NCBI GenBank assembly: GCA_943367715.1 | Contig: CALRJY020000029.1 | Location: 18,528-82,527 of the forward strand | Direction of reading: 5' to 3' | Length of the DNA: 64,000 bases | Source of the DNA: JAEYXS01 sp943367715 | Lineage (GTDB): Bacteria; Verrucomicrobiota; Verrucomicrobiia; Limisphaerales; JAEYXS01 | In this document: one piece after another, positions 33,268 to 42,639 of the stretch | How positions within the stretch are numbered: the first letter of the stretch is position 1 | Layout: each line of letters starts with the position of its first letter | The notes under the pieces: model-generated | Told to the model about the DNA's origin: nothing | The model's input: only the letters and a program-made list of their open reading frames with translations | Database searches by the model: none | Translations under genes and position numbers: made by a program

Positions 33268-35589
33268 TTACGGCACTTTCAGCAGCATGAAGGAATCGAG
33301 TTCCGTGCCGCCTTCCCGGCCGTAGATGTCCACATCCAGCACGCCGGTGGTGAGGCTCATGTTGGTGCCGACAGCGCGCCAGGTCCATGAGTTGGTGCTG
33401 AGCGGGACGGACCAAAGCTGGTTCGCCCCGCCGTTGAGGGAGATGAAGAAGCTGTCCGAATTGCCGTTCTGCGCGCGGGTGCGACCGAGGAGCAGATAGT
33501 TGCCGTTTGCATAAACCGGGATCTGGAAGCTCGCCGCGTTGGTGGCTTGATTGCTGCCGAAGGGTGACGTGAGGGAAGCGCCCGTGACGGATGCGACATT
33601 ATTCGTCAGCACGAAGCCTTGATAAGTGTCGGGCGAGAGCGACGGCGCCTTCGCGGTGCTAGGCCGGTTCAACCACAGATAGTCGAGCTTCGCTCCGGGT
33701 TCACGCGCGATGAGTTTCAACGTGTAAGTGCCAGGCGCGAGGCTGAAGCGCGTCATCGCTTTTACCGAACCATACGTCACGGGCTGGTATTCCCAACGCC
33801 CGCGCACATGCCAATCCACCATGGGTCCTCCCGCGACCTGCACGTAAAAGCTGTCGTCGGTATCGGTCACCGAGTGAGTCGAGCCGCCCAAGACATAGTC
33901 CGAAGCGTAATCCACCGTGAAGGTCCATTGGGCGTAGTTCGTACTGCCGGTGACCGAACTCGACAGATAAGAGCCGAACGGCCGCTTGGCATCCGTGGTC
34001 AAGGCCATCGAGCCGGCTCGGGTGGCGGCGGCAGGTTTGAACAGGATGCCGGTCACCTTCGCGGCACTGTCCCGCTGGGGCACGCCCAGCTCAGATTGCG
34101 TCCGGTAGAGGCGCAGCGTGGAGGGCGGCGGATTGATGGGATTCCCGTTACCATCCAGGCGAGGCGCATCGCGATAGGGGGGCAACGTTTCCCAGCGCAG
34201 GTAATAGTGATGGTCCGCGTAAGCGAGACCGCCGGAGCGCAACCGCCGCACGGCCATCGAGTCGCCATCATGGGTGTAATTGATCTCCGGCGTGCTGCTG
34301 TCGAAGTAAGCGTTGGTGGACGTGGGCGAGTTCGCGGAGAGATAGGTGCCTGTATTCGGATAGGTGAGAATCACCTTCTTCAACATCGCTTCATCCAGCA
34401 GATACGGACCGCTGTTGGTATCCATGACGCCCGTTTCGGTGACCATCGAGACACTCACCGTGGTGAGGCCGTCCACCGGATCATCCGCGCCGAAGGAATT
34501 CGCAACGCTGCCTCCCGGCGGCAAACTGCCGCCACCCGAGAATTCCCAATGCCACGAAGAACTCGTCAACTTCACGATGTTCCACACGTTCGATCCGGGA
34601 ATCGGCCGCGCGACATACACCTGGGAATTACCGCTTCCATCGTATTTGTGATAGGCCACGAGCGGCACGCCATCGCGATCGAAGGAGAGCTTGGGCTGGC
34701 CGTTCAGTAGGCCGCCCAACTGCGGCACGTTATCGATCGTCGTGAACGACTGGCTGGGCGTCACTGGCAGAGTCACCGCGCGACCGAAGGCATCGGTCCA
34801 GTTCGTGAAGTTGGCGGTGCGCATGTAGGAGAGCCGGTAATTGCTTTCCGCACCGCCGGTGCCGCGCCAGACCCACAGGCAATGCACATAACCCCGATCC
34901 ACCACGAACCCCGGATAGACACTGTAATTGTTCGTCCAATTGAAGATCGCGGGACCGCCGGTCGCCTTCGCGAACGTCTTCGGCGAGGCCGCGTAGCTCA
35001 GGAGATACCAGCTTCCCGCATTATCCGCCGTGTGATTGCGATAGGAGAAGATGAACTCCTCTTTCGGCCCCAGGAAGAACGAGGGATACGTTGATTGACT
35101 CTCCGTGGTGGTGCTGACGAGCGAGGTAAGCTTCGTCATGAAACCGGCGACGAATTGCGACGACGAAGTCACCGGCGAAGCCGAGCGCCAATAGTTCATC
35201 GGGTTGCGATGCAGGTTCCCGGACAAGTGCAGGTAGCCGAGCGAATCCACCGTCATCGTAAGGTAATTGTGACTGTCCCAGCCTACGTTCGAGGCCAGGG
35301 CGACCTTGACCCAGTTCGTGGAAGTCATATTCCGCGCGGCCAACGTCACCTGCCGATACTGGTTGTAGTAGGCCGCGATCTGCACGTCCTTCAACGTGAT
35401 GAAAGAAAAGCCGACGTAGTGTCCGGACCACGCCGGATCGATGTTCAAGGAACCACCCTTGGCCAGCGGATCATTGGGGAAGTCATCATTCGCCGCGGCC
35501 TGACTGAGCTGCGGATTGGCCAGCGCCAATAGTGCCATCAGCAGGAGGAACAACTTGGGAATACTCGGATTGGTTTTTTGCGCATTCAT
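33268..35589 (-). CDS. Large secreted BNR-4-like repeat protein, possible polysaccharide-degrading enzyme
   Basis: A 773-residue secreted protein with signal peptide LFLLLMALLALANPQLSQAA. The N-terminal 400 residues (WSGHYVGFSFITLKDVQIAA, HNYLTMTVDSLGYLHLSGN, YPSFFLGPKEEFIFSYRNH, PKLSFDRDGVPLVAYHKYD) follow the pattern of BNR-4-type propellers seen in bacterial polysaccharide lyase-like proteins. Two C-terminal beta-sandwich modules of about 130 residues each (around 530-650 and 660-770, with DSFYVQVAGG and DSFFISLNGG) look like carbohydrate-binding domains. The ATG at 35589 gives the best signal peptide; upstream codons of the frame add no feature. The substrate is unknown. Confidence 0.72.
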   Translation of the reverse strand: MNAQKTNPSIPKLFLLLMALLALANPQLSQAAANDDFPNDPLAKGGSLNIDPAWSGHYVGFSFITLKDVQIAAYYNQYRQVTLAARNMTSTNWVKVALASNVGWDSHNYLTMTVDSLGYLHLSGNLHRNPMNYWRSASPVTSSSQFVAGFMTKLTSLVSTTTESQSTYPSFFLGPKEEFIFSYRNHTADNAGSWYLLSYAASPKTFAKATGGPAIFNWTNNYSVYPGFVVDRGYVHCLWVWRGTGGAESNYRLSYMRTANFTNWTDAFGRAVTLPVTPSQSFTTIDNVPQLGGLLNGQPKLSFDRDGVPLVAYHKYDGSGNSQVYVARPIPGSNVWNIVKLTSSSWHWEFSGGGSLPPGGSVANSFGADDPVDGLTTVSVSMVTETGVMDTNSGPYLLDEAMLKKVILTYPNTGTYLSANSPTSTNAYFDSSTPEINYTHDGDSMAVRRLRSGGLAYADHHYYLRWETLPPYRDAPRLDGNGNPINPPPSTLRLYRTQSELGVPQRDSAAKVTGILFKPAAATRAGSMALTTDAKRPFGSYLSSSVTGSTNYAQWTFTVDYASDYVLGGSTHSVTDTDDSFYVQVAGGPMVDWHVRGRWEYQPVTYGSVKAMTRFSLAPGTYTLKLIAREPGAKLDYLWLNRPSTAKAPSLSPDTYQGFVLTNNVASVTGASLTSPFGSNQATNAASFQIPVYANGNYLLLGRTRAQNGNSDSFFISLNGGANQLWSVPLSTNSWTWRAVGTNMSLTTGVLDVDIYGREGGTELDSFMLLKVP

Positions 35590-35855
35590 AGATAGTCGAA
35601 TCGTCGGATCAGTTCGGTTCTGTTCTGAGCAAGTGGGTGGCGGTACGACGATGCACATTCGATGAAACGCCTTTCGAAGGAGCAAGACTGCTTGCCACGG
35701 CCACGGGTGATTGAGGGGAAGATAGCAGCGTTTTTGAAAAATGCCAGTAACCTTAAACCAACTCCCCTGCTCCTCCCTCAACGTTCAACACAAACTCCGC
35801 GCATGGATCGCTTTGCAACTGGATTTAACCACCTTATTTCACCTAACCTCCCCGC

Positions 35856-36308
35856 ATGCCACAATCACTGAGCATGGTTGTCCTCCATGTGATCTTCAGC
35901 ACCAAGGACCGGCAACAATTCATCGGAACGGATCTCCGCCCCCGTCTGCATGCCTACCTCGCCACCATCGCCCGCGATACAGGTTGTGAATCCTATCGCG
36001 TCGGTGGCGTCGCCGATCACGTCCATCTGGCCATCCGGTTATCCCGTACCCTCACTATTGCCGATCTCATCGAGAACCTGAAAACCACATCCACTAAATG
36101 GGTGAGAGTGCAATCCGCCGATCTCTCGACCTTTGCCTGGCAACCCGGCTATGCTTGCTTCTCCGTCGGCCCCACCGATCTGGACGCCCTCTGCACCTAC
36201 ATCGACAAGCAAGAGGAACACCACCGCACCCGCACCTTTCAAGACGAGTTCCGCATGTTCCTCAAAAAATACGGCGTCGATTATGACGAAGCCTACGTCT
36301 GGGATTAA
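35856..36308 (+). CDS. REP-associated tyrosine transposase (RAYT, IS200/IS605 TnpA-like)
   Basis: A 150-residue Y1 HUH endonuclease. The metal-binding His pair is seen in DHVHLAI (His55 and His57), and TYIDKQEEHH supplies the candidate catalytic Tyr115 with Gln119 one turn on. The C-terminus FRMFLKKYGVDYDEAYVWD is typical of RAYT proteins found in Bacteroidetes, Planctomycetes and Verrucomicrobia. Such enzymes cut and join REP hairpins. A dense group of short palindromes starts 60 bp downstream, as expected of a REPtron. There is no second IS gene and no flanking terminal repeats, so it is a domesticated transposase rather than an intact IS. Confidence 0.9.
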   Translation: MPQSLSMVVLHVIFSTKDRQQFIGTDLRPRLHAYLATIARDTGCESYRVGGVADHVHLAIRLSRTLTIADLIENLKTTSTKWVRVQSADLSTFAWQPGYACFSVGPTDLDALCTYIDKQEEHHRTRTFQDEFRMFLKKYGVDYDEAYVWD

Positions 36309-36832
36309 CCGACCAAACGGATTGTGAATGACCGCCAACCGAAGTGATTCCGTTCCAATCCCCTAAAAGTGGGCGCAGCCCACGCTTGCCTCCGAGCACC
36401 AACGGTGCGGCCTCATACCAGCCTAGGCCAACGGCCTAGGTAATGGCCTCCCGCACCATAAGGGCTGAAAGCCCGATTCATGCACCCACGCGCCCAATCA
36501 TTCCATACCGCCACCCATTCTACCCGCACGGTGCATGAATCGCACTTTCAGTGCTTCTGCTTCTCTCCGGACTAATCCTAGGCCGTTGGCCTAGGCTGGT
36601 ATGAGGCCGGGCCTTTGGCCCTCATAGAGACGCCGGAGGCATCGACGCTACGCCCCAAACCCTTTTCCCTATCCCCTCCCCTTGATCCACCGTCTAGCTA
36701 CGTCCCCAAACCCCGAAATTTATCTCTGTCCCCCCGTCCCCCAATCCGTTACAAAGGGGGCTGGACGCTCGTTTCCAGAGGTTGTCCAAATCCCCCATTT
36801 TGACGGGATCATTTACTTAATTTGTTTGTGTC
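36309..36832. other. Non-coding stretch between RAYT and ABC-F genes
   Basis: These 524 bases are non-coding. The first half contains the REP-like cluster (36369-36621). The rest (36622-36832) is C-rich on the plus strand and should carry the ABC-F promoter, but no clear -35/-10 pair is visible. Confidence 0.6.
36369..36621. repeat. REP/BIME-like palindrome cluster next to the RAYT gene
   Basis: Five small hairpins, most with 3-nt loops, are arranged in mirror order: GTGGGC/GCCCAC (36369-36383), GGGCT/AGCCC (36462-36474), GCACT/AGTGC (36542-36554) and GGGCC/GGCCC (36609-36621). They are framed by a perfect 33-bp inverted repeat, 36408-36440 against 36577-36609, containing CCTAGGCCGTTGGCCTAGG, itself nearly palindromic. 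GGGCTGAAAGCCC and the complement of the 36542 hairpin, GCACTGAAAGTGC, differ only by paired changes, which keeps the stem. The structure fits a RAYT substrate. Confidence 0.85.
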
Positions 36833-38443
36833 ATGCTGACGATTCGTAATCTGAAGAAGGGTTTTGGTGGTCGCACTTTGTTCGAGGGTGCGAACATGCA
36901 GATCAATTATGGTGACCGTGTGGTGCTCGTGGGCCCTAACGGCGCGGGCAAGTCCACGTTGTTCTCGCTCATCTTGAAAAAGGATGAGCCGGACGAAGGC
37001 GAAGTGACGCGCGATGAGTGGACGACGGTGGGCTTCCTGCCGCAGGAGAGCGAGCCGGTGGGGAACGAGACGGTGATTGAGGTGGCGACGGGGCGCGCGG
37101 GCGAGATGGAGAAGCTGGAGAAGACGCTGCATGAGCTGGAGAAGGCGGGCACGGTGGATATCCCGGAATACTTCGAGGCGCAGAGCAAGTTCGATGCGTT
37201 GAACAATCCGGAGTTCGAGGCGCGCGCGAAACGCATCCTGGTGGGGATGGGTTACAAGCAGACGGATTTCGACCGGCCGGCACGCGAGATGAGCGGTGGC
37301 TGGATCATGCGGGCGCACTTGGCGCGGCTGCTGGTGATGGAGCCGGATCTCTTGATGCTGGACGAGCCGACGAATCATTTGGACCTGATGGCGCTCTTGT
37401 GGTTGCAGGATTATCTGAAGGGTTTCCCGGGCGCGCTGCTGATGATCTCGCATGATCGCCAGTTCATGGATGAGTTGTGCAAGAACATCTTCGAGATCAA
37501 TGAAGCGAAGTTGATCGCGTACACGGGGAATTACACGGATTACCTACGGCAACGGGAGGAGAATTACGAGAACCAGCTCGCAGCGTACAAGAATCAGCAG
37601 AAGGAGATCGCGAACTTGCAGGAGTTCGTGAGCCGGTTCCGCTCGGTGGCGTCGAAGGCGTCGCAGGCGATGAGCAAGCTCAAGGCGATCGAGCGCATGG
37701 AGCTGATCGAGAAGCCGAAGCAGCCGCGCAAGCCGTTCCGGTTCCAATTCCCGCAACCGCAACGCGGCGGTCAGCGGGCGATCTCGCTGGAGAACGTCCA
37801 CATGGCCTACGGGAGTCATGTGGTGTATCGCGGACTCGATCTGACGGTGGAACGCGGCGAACGCACGGTGCTCGTGGGACCGAATGGCGCCGGCAAATCG
37901 ACGCTCCTAAAAATCCTCGCGGGCGAGGTGCCCTTCCAACAGGGCGTGCGTGACCTCGGTCACAATGCGAAGATCGGTTACTTCAGCCAGCATCGCTCGG
38001 CCACGCTGGACCCGAACAACAGTGTGCTGGAGGAGATCATGGCGGCCGCCCCGGCCCTCGGGGAAGAGGAGGCGCGCGGTATCTTGGGCTCGTTCATGTT
38101 CCGCAAGGAAGAGATCTTCAAGAAGACGGCAGTGCTGAGCGGCGGCGAGAAGAGCCGGTTGAACCTGGTGAAATTCCTCGTGGATCCGCCAAACCTCCTG
38201 CTGATGGATGAGCCGACGACGCATTTGGACATCCTGACGGTGGAATCGCTGATCCTCGCGCTCGAGAAGTATGAGGGCACACTGGTCTTCATCTCGCATG
38301 ATGTGCGCTTCATCCGCAAGCTGGCGGCGAAGGTGCTCCACATCAATAACGGCCAGGTGACGCCGTACGTGGGCAACTTCGACTACTATCTGGAGAAGAC
38401 CGGTGCCGAGGGCAATGCCCGGGCGGCGTTGACGGCAGGTTGA
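36833..38443 (+). CDS. ABC-F family ribosome-associated ATPase
   Basis: A 536-residue protein with two ABC domains and no membrane segment. Walker A motifs GPNGAGKST occur at 34-42 and about 349-357. The signature motifs are MSGGWIMRAHLA and LSGGEKSRLN, and the Walker B regions LLMLDEPTNHLDL and LLLMDEPTTHLDI. A charged linker between the domains (QQKEIANLQEFVSRFRSVAS) is the P-site tRNA-interaction region of ABC-F proteins. The C-terminal part has the short end found in YbiT/EttA-like members. These factors adjust translation on stalled ribosomes. It is transcribed alone, between the REP cluster and the RRM gene. Confidence 0.93.
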   Translation: MLTIRNLKKGFGGRTLFEGANMQINYGDRVVLVGPNGAGKSTLFSLILKKDEPDEGEVTRDEWTTVGFLPQESEPVGNETVIEVATGRAGEMEKLEKTLHELEKAGTVDIPEYFEAQSKFDALNNPEFEARAKRILVGMGYKQTDFDRPAREMSGGWIMRAHLARLLVMEPDLLMLDEPTNHLDLMALLWLQDYLKGFPGALLMISHDRQFMDELCKNIFEINEAKLIAYTGNYTDYLRQREENYENQLAAYKNQQKEIANLQEFVSRFRSVASKASQAMSKLKAIERMELIEKPKQPRKPFRFQFPQPQRGGQRAISLENVHMAYGSHVVYRGLDLTVERGERTVLVGPNGAGKSTLLKILAGEVPFQQGVRDLGHNAKIGYFSQHRSATLDPNNSVLEEIMAAAPALGEEEARGILGSFMFRKEEIFKKTAVLSGGEKSRLNLVKFLVDPPNLLLMDEPTTHLDILTVESLILALEKYEGTLVFISHDVRFIRKLAAKVLHINNGQVTPYVGNFDYYLEKTGAEGNARAALTAG

Positions 38444-38785
38444 TTTCAGCAGGGCGTCAAGCCGGGAGATGGTCAAAGTTGACGTAGCCAGCTGCTCTTG
38501 GGCGGCTGAGAACGCACGCGCCCGATTCATTGTAAGCCCTTTCATTTAGCGAAGTTAAGTAGGTTTTCACCCCAGCAACCCCATTAGCTTTTCCCACCCC
38601 GGGAGGAGCAAAAATAATGGTTGCCTTTGGAATTGGAAAACCCCATGTTACGATTCCGTTATGTTAGATTGCTCAACGGTTCGAGAGCTGGTGAATCTTC
38701 AGGTGAACGAGTTTTCAGTGATGATTTGAAACCCGGCGGTCGGGAACGGTCTGCGACGAAGTGAGTATCTAATAACAAATCATCA
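38444..38785. other. Long leader region of the RRM gene
   Basis: These 342 bases have no gene. They include the probable promoter and a long 5' leader of the RRM gene, which could serve cold-dependent control as in other cold-inducible RNA-binding proteins, but no defined structure was recognised. Confidence 0.35.
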
Positions 38786-39217
38786 ATGAGTACTAAGTTG
38801 TTCGTAGGAAATCTTTCCTTCAACACGATCGAAAACGATCTCCATGACCTGTTCGCTGCTCATGGCGGCGTGATCGAGGTCAACCTGATGGTGGACAAGT
38901 TCACGGGCCGTCCCCGTGGCTTCGCCTTCGTCACCATGGAATCCCCGGAAGCGGCTGAAGCTGCGATCCAGGCCCTGCACGGCAAGAATTTCGACGGTCG
39001 CGACCTGACCGTGAACATCGCCCGCCCGCGTGAAGAGCGTCCTCCGGGCGGCGGCGGTGGTGGTGGTTTCCGCGGCGGTGGCGGTGGTGAACGCCGTGGT
39101 GGCGGCGGCGGCGGATACGGTGGTGGCGGCGAACGCCGTGGCGGTGGTGGCGGCGGATACGGTGGTGGCGGCGAACGCCGTGGCGGTGGCGGCGGCGACC
39201 GTGGTGGCCGCTACTAA
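38786..39217 (+). CDS. Glycine-rich RRM RNA-binding protein
   Basis: A 143-residue protein with one RNA recognition motif: RNP2 LFVGNL (5-10) and RNP1 RGFAFVTM (44-51). The domain ends near residue 80, after which a Gly/Arg tail runs to the end with a 14-residue unit (GYGGGGERRGGGGG) repeated in tandem. The same layout is known from cold-induced RNA chaperones in cyanobacteria and plants. It probably melts or binds RNA structures during cold stress. No Shine-Dalgarno sequence stands before the ATG. A strong terminator follows. Confidence 0.93.
   Translation: MSTKLFVGNLSFNTIENDLHDLFAAHGGVIEVNLMVDKFTGRPRGFAFVTMESPEAAEAAIQALHGKNFDGRDLTVNIARPREERPPGGGGGGGFRGGGGGERRGGGGGGYGGGGERRGGGGGGYGGGGERRGGGGGDRGGRY
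39112..39195 (+). repeat. 42-bp tandem repeat coding the glycine-rich tail
   Basis: The segment starting CGGATACGGTGG recurs at 39112 and 39154, a period of 42 bp (14 codons). A third partial unit lies upstream. It can expand or contract without breaking the frame. Confidence 0.7.
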
Positions 39218-39245
39218 TTGACGCCGATCAATTAGCGTTTTCACG

Positions 39246-39290
39246 GGTGTGGGGCGCCGTTCTAAAGCGCTCCACACCTTTTGTTTTTTG
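39246..39290 (+). terminator. Rho-independent terminator after the RRM gene
   Basis: GGTGTGGGGCGC (39246-39257) pairs with GCGCTCCACACC (39267-39278), with one G-U pair, over a 9-nt loop. TTTTGTTTTTT follows. Confidence 0.92.
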
Positions 39291-39339
39291 GTTTAACGAA
39301 ATCAGCAGCAAATAACAGCGTAAGAAAGACCTGTTTCAA

Positions 39340-39561
39340 GTGGAAGAGCCCATCACAGTAGAAGGCAGCATATTGACCGTTTTGCCCGGCACGATGTTCC
39401 GGGTGAAGCTCGACAACAATCACGAAGTCCTCGCCCATATCTCCGGCAAGATGCGGAAACATTTCGTCCGCCTCACCATCGGTGACCGTGTGCGGATGGA
39501 GATGTCCCCCTACGACCTGACTAAAGGCCGTATCGTTTTCCGTTTGCGGACCCAGTCATAA
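39340..39561 (+). CDS. infA: Translation initiation factor IF-1
   Basis: A 73-residue S1-fold (OB) protein, one residue longer than E. coli IF-1. The family pattern is complete: EGSILTVLPGTMFRVKLDN, HEVLAHISGKMRKHFVRLTI, GDRVRMEMSPYDLTKGRIVF. It occupies the ribosomal A site during initiation together with IF-2 and IF-3. Translation starts at a GTG (39340). A terminator follows and then a tRNA gene. Confidence 0.97.
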   Translation: MEEPITVEGSILTVLPGTMFRVKLDNNHEVLAHISGKMRKHFVRLTIGDRVRMEMSPYDLTKGRIVFRLRTQS

Positions 39562-39579
39562 CCCGAACCTCATTTTACC

Positions 39580-39617
39580 CTCCAACCTCCCTCCGTGGCG
39601 GTTGGAGTTTTTGTTTT
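39580..39617 (+). terminator. Rho-independent terminator after infA
   Basis: CTCCAACC (39580-39587) pairs with GGTTGGAG (39600-39607), followed by TTTTTGTTTT. Confidence 0.9.
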
Positions 39618-39689
39618 GGGATTTGTCATTTCCATTACTTTTCCCATTGCAATCTTGGCGGACTCAATGCAAGTTCCGTTCCTCTGGTT

Positions 39690-39767
39690 CGGGGCGTAGC
39701 GTAGCTTGGCTAGCGCGCTTGTTTCGGGTACAAGAGGTCGTGAGTTCAAATCTCACCGCCCCGACCA
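39690..39767 (+). tRNA. tRNA-Pro (anticodon CGG)
   Basis: A complete cloverleaf. The acceptor stem is CGGGGCG with CGCCCCG, the anticodon stem CTTGT/ACAAG (39718-39722/39730-39734) with loop TTCGGGT and anticodon CGG at 39725-39727. The T arm is GTGAG-TTCAAAT-CTCAC. The discriminator A and CCA are encoded. It reads the proline codon CCG. Confidence 0.96.
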
Positions 39768-39783
39768 TTTCCCTTCTTTATCC

Positions 39784-42639
39784 ATGATGCAGTCTACCAA
39801 CAGGTTGCTTCGTTCCTTGGTTCACCTCGCCTTGATAAGCACGTTTCTGCCCGCGCTTACCGCCGCCGAGTTTTTACCCCCGGGACATCGCCCAAAAGCA
39901 CTGGGCATCCACGCGCTGACGAATGCCACCATCATTCCCCAGCCTGGACAATCCCTGAACAACGCCACCGTGGTCATTCGGAATGGCAAGATCGAGGCCG
40001 TGGGGAAGGACGTCGCCATCCCCGCCGATGCCCGTGTCCATGACCTCACCGGCTGCACCATTTACGCCGGATTCATCGATGCCGCCCTCGCCTTGGGCAC
40101 CAACAGTGGTGCGTCCCTCGATACCAGCGGTTCAGAACCCATCCGTTTCGCCTCCGGTAACATCAATTTCTTCGGCGTGCCCGGCGAAGAAAAAGACCCC
40201 GGCACCGCGGGCCCCGGTTACGAACTGAAACGCATCACGCCTGAGTTCCGCGTCGCCGCCACCTATCGCCCGAATGCCAAGGTGTTCGAGACGATGCGCG
40301 ACCTCGGCTTCACGGCCGGTAACGTGATCCCCAATGGCGGCATCATCCAAGGCACCAGCGCGTTCGTGCAATTGAACGATGCCAACCCCAACGATGCCGT
40401 TCTCCGCGCGAATGTCTTCCAACACATCGTCTTCGATCCCACCACGAAAGATGACAGCTACCCCGGCTCCCTCATGGGCGTCATCTCCGCCGTGCGCCAA
40501 ACCTTCTTTGACGCCCAGTATTACGCCTCGGTGAAAGCCGCGCCAGACAAGGCCCGCCTAGAATTCAACCCCGCCCTCGAAGCTCTTCAGCCCGTTCTGA
40601 AGCAGGACCTTTCCGTCTGGTTCGAACCCGGCAGCGTCCTGATGGTCGATCGCGCTACGCAGGTCGCCCGTGAACTAAAGCTGAAATTCGTCATCTACTC
40701 CAGCGGCCAGGAATGGCGCCGCCCGGAACTCGCTGCCGCCACCGGCGCGAGCTTCATCGTCCCTTTGAATTTCCCCGCCGCTCCCAAGCTCCCCACCGAT
40801 GATGACTGGCTTGATGTCAGTCTCGATCAACTCCGTGTCTGGGACTGGGCCGCTGAAAATCCCGCCGTGCTGCGCCAGCAAGGCCGCGACATCGCTCTCA
40901 CTACCCGTGAACTCGCCGAGAAAAAAGATTTCCGTAAGAACACCAAGCTCGCCCTGCTTCGCGGCCTTTCCACTGACGACGCCCTTGCCGCCCTCACCAC
41001 CATTCCTGCAAAACTGTGCGGTGTAGATGGCCAGCTCGGCACTATCACGGCAGGCAAGCTCGCGAATCTCACCATCGTGAAGGGCGCCAGCTACTTCAAT
41101 CCCGAAGACCCCGTGCAGGAAGTCTGGATCGAAGGCGAACGCTTCAGTGCCAGCGAAAAATCCAAAGAGGCCGAGAAGAAAAAGGATGACGCGAAAGAGA
41201 AAGAAAAAAAGGACAAGGAGCCCAAGGGCGAAGACCTGAAGCGCACCGCTCGCGCACCCTTGGAAGACCGCCAGGTGCTCGCCACGCCCAAGTTCGTCCT
41301 CATCCACAGCGCGACCATCTGGACCTCGGGTCCACAAGGCATCCTCACCAACGCCTCACTCTTGGTAAGTGACGGAAAGATTCAAGCGGTCGGTGTCTTC
41401 AAGGCCGAACTCAGCGCCGACACGCAAGTCATCGATGCTCAAGGCAAGCACATCACCGCGGGTCTCATTGATGCCCACAGCCACAGCATGATCCTCGGTG
41501 ATGTGAATGAATCCACCCTGCCCTCCACCGCCATGGTGCGCATCGCCGACGTGGTAAATTCCGAGACCGAGAACATCTACAAACAACTCGCCGGCGGCCT
41601 GACCGTAGCGAATCTCCTGCACGGTTCTGCCAATCCCATCGGCGGCCAAAACCAGATCATCAAGCTCAAACAAGGCGCCGCGCCCGAAGACCTGAAATTT
41701 CCCGATGCGCCGAAAGGCATCAAATTCGCCCTCGGCGAAAACGTGAAACAATCCAACTGGGGCGAGAAACAGGTGAAACGCTTCCCGCAATCCCGCATGG
41801 GCGTGCCCACTTTCATGGCCAATCGCTTCCTCGCCGCCCAGCAGTATTTGGCCTCATGGGATACTTTTCGTCGCGATGGTGGCCTGACCCCGAAACGCAA
41901 TCTGGAACTCGAAGCCATCGGCGAGATTCTCAATGGCCAGCGCTGGATCCACTGCCACTCCTATCGTCAGGACGAAATCCTCGCCTTCTTGCGCGTGATG
42001 GAATCGTTCAAGGTCAAGGTCGGCACTCTCCAACACGTCCTCGAGGGCTACAAGGTCGCCGATGAGATTGCCAAACATGGTGCCGGCGGCTCCTGCTTCT
42101 CAGATTGGTGGGGTTACAAATTTGAAGTCTACGATGCCATTCCCCACGCAGGCAGCCTGATGCGTGACCGCGGCGTGCTCGTCTCGTTCAACTCCGATTC
42201 TTCCGATCTCGCCCGCCGCATGAATCTGGAAGCTGCGAAAGCCGTGAAGTATGGCAACACACCGGAAATCGAAGCGCTGAACTTCGTCACCATCAATCCC
42301 GCCAAACAACTGCGCATCGATAAACGCGTTGGCTCGCTGGAAGTGGGTAAGGACGCGGATTTCGCGCTCTGGTCCAAGTCCCCGCTCGACGATACCACAG
42401 TCTGCTTAGAAACTTGGATTGAGGGCAAAAAGTATTTCGACCGCTCTCTCGATGCCACCCGCACCGACAAACTCGTGAAAGAACGCGACGCGCTCATAGC
42501 AAAAGCGAAGAAACTCGGCGGCGACAAGAAAGACTCGGACAGCGCCCGTGCCGCCTTCTTCCGCCGCGCCTTGGAAACCGCCAAAGAACTTGAACCCGTC
42601 CACTGCCTCGACTGCACCAAGATCGGAGGCCAACCGTGA
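39784..42639 (+). CDS. Exported double amidohydrolase-like protein
   Basis: A 951-residue protein with signal peptide (LVHLALISTFLPALTAAEF) and two amidohydrolase-type domains, each beginning with a beta-sandwich strand (TNATIIPQPG and HSATIWTSGP). The second domain has the metal motif HITAGLIDAHSHSM, with His564 and His566, and later KVGTLQHVLEGYKVADEI. In the first domain the same place reads YAGFIDAALALG, with no HxH, so it is probably inactive. A lysine/glutamate-rich linker (EKKKDDAKEKEKKDKE) joins the two. The paralogous gene downstream overlaps this stop by GTGA. Family members hydrolyse amides or peptide-like bonds; the substrate here is not known. Confidence 0.82.
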   Translation: MMQSTNRLLRSLVHLALISTFLPALTAAEFLPPGHRPKALGIHALTNATIIPQPGQSLNNATVVIRNGKIEAVGKDVAIPADARVHDLTGCTIYAGFIDAALALGTNSGASLDTSGSEPIRFASGNINFFGVPGEEKDPGTAGPGYELKRITPEFRVAATYRPNAKVFETMRDLGFTAGNVIPNGGIIQGTSAFVQLNDANPNDAVLRANVFQHIVFDPTTKDDSYPGSLMGVISAVRQTFFDAQYYASVKAAPDKARLEFNPALEALQPVLKQDLSVWFEPGSVLMVDRATQVARELKLKFVIYSSGQEWRRPELAAATGASFIVPLNFPAAPKLPTDDDWLDVSLDQLRVWDWAAENPAVLRQQGRDIALTTRELAEKKDFRKNTKLALLRGLSTDDALAALTTIPAKLCGVDGQLGTITAGKLANLTIVKGASYFNPEDPVQEVWIEGERFSASEKSKEAEKKKDDAKEKEKKDKEPKGEDLKRTARAPLEDRQVLATPKFVLIHSATIWTSGPQGILTNASLLVSDGKIQAVGVFKAELSADTQVIDAQGKHITAGLIDAHSHSMILGDVNESTLPSTAMVRIADVVNSETENIYKQLAGGLTVANLLHGSANPIGGQNQIIKLKQGAAPEDLKFPDAPKGIKFALGENVKQSNWGEKQVKRFPQSRMGVPTFMANRFLAAQQYLASWDTFRRDGGLTPKRNLELEAIGEILNGQRWIHCHSYRQDEILAFLRVMESFKVKVGTLQHVLEGYKVADEIAKHGAGGSCFSDWWGYKFEVYDAIPHAGSLMRDRGVLVSFNSDSSDLARRMNLEAAKAVKYGNTPEIEALNFVTINPAKQLRIDKRVGSLEVGKDADFALWSKSPLDDTTVCLETWIEGKKYFDRSLDATRTDKLVKERDALIAKAKKLGGDKKDSDSARAAFFRRALETAKELEPVHCLDCTKIGGQP

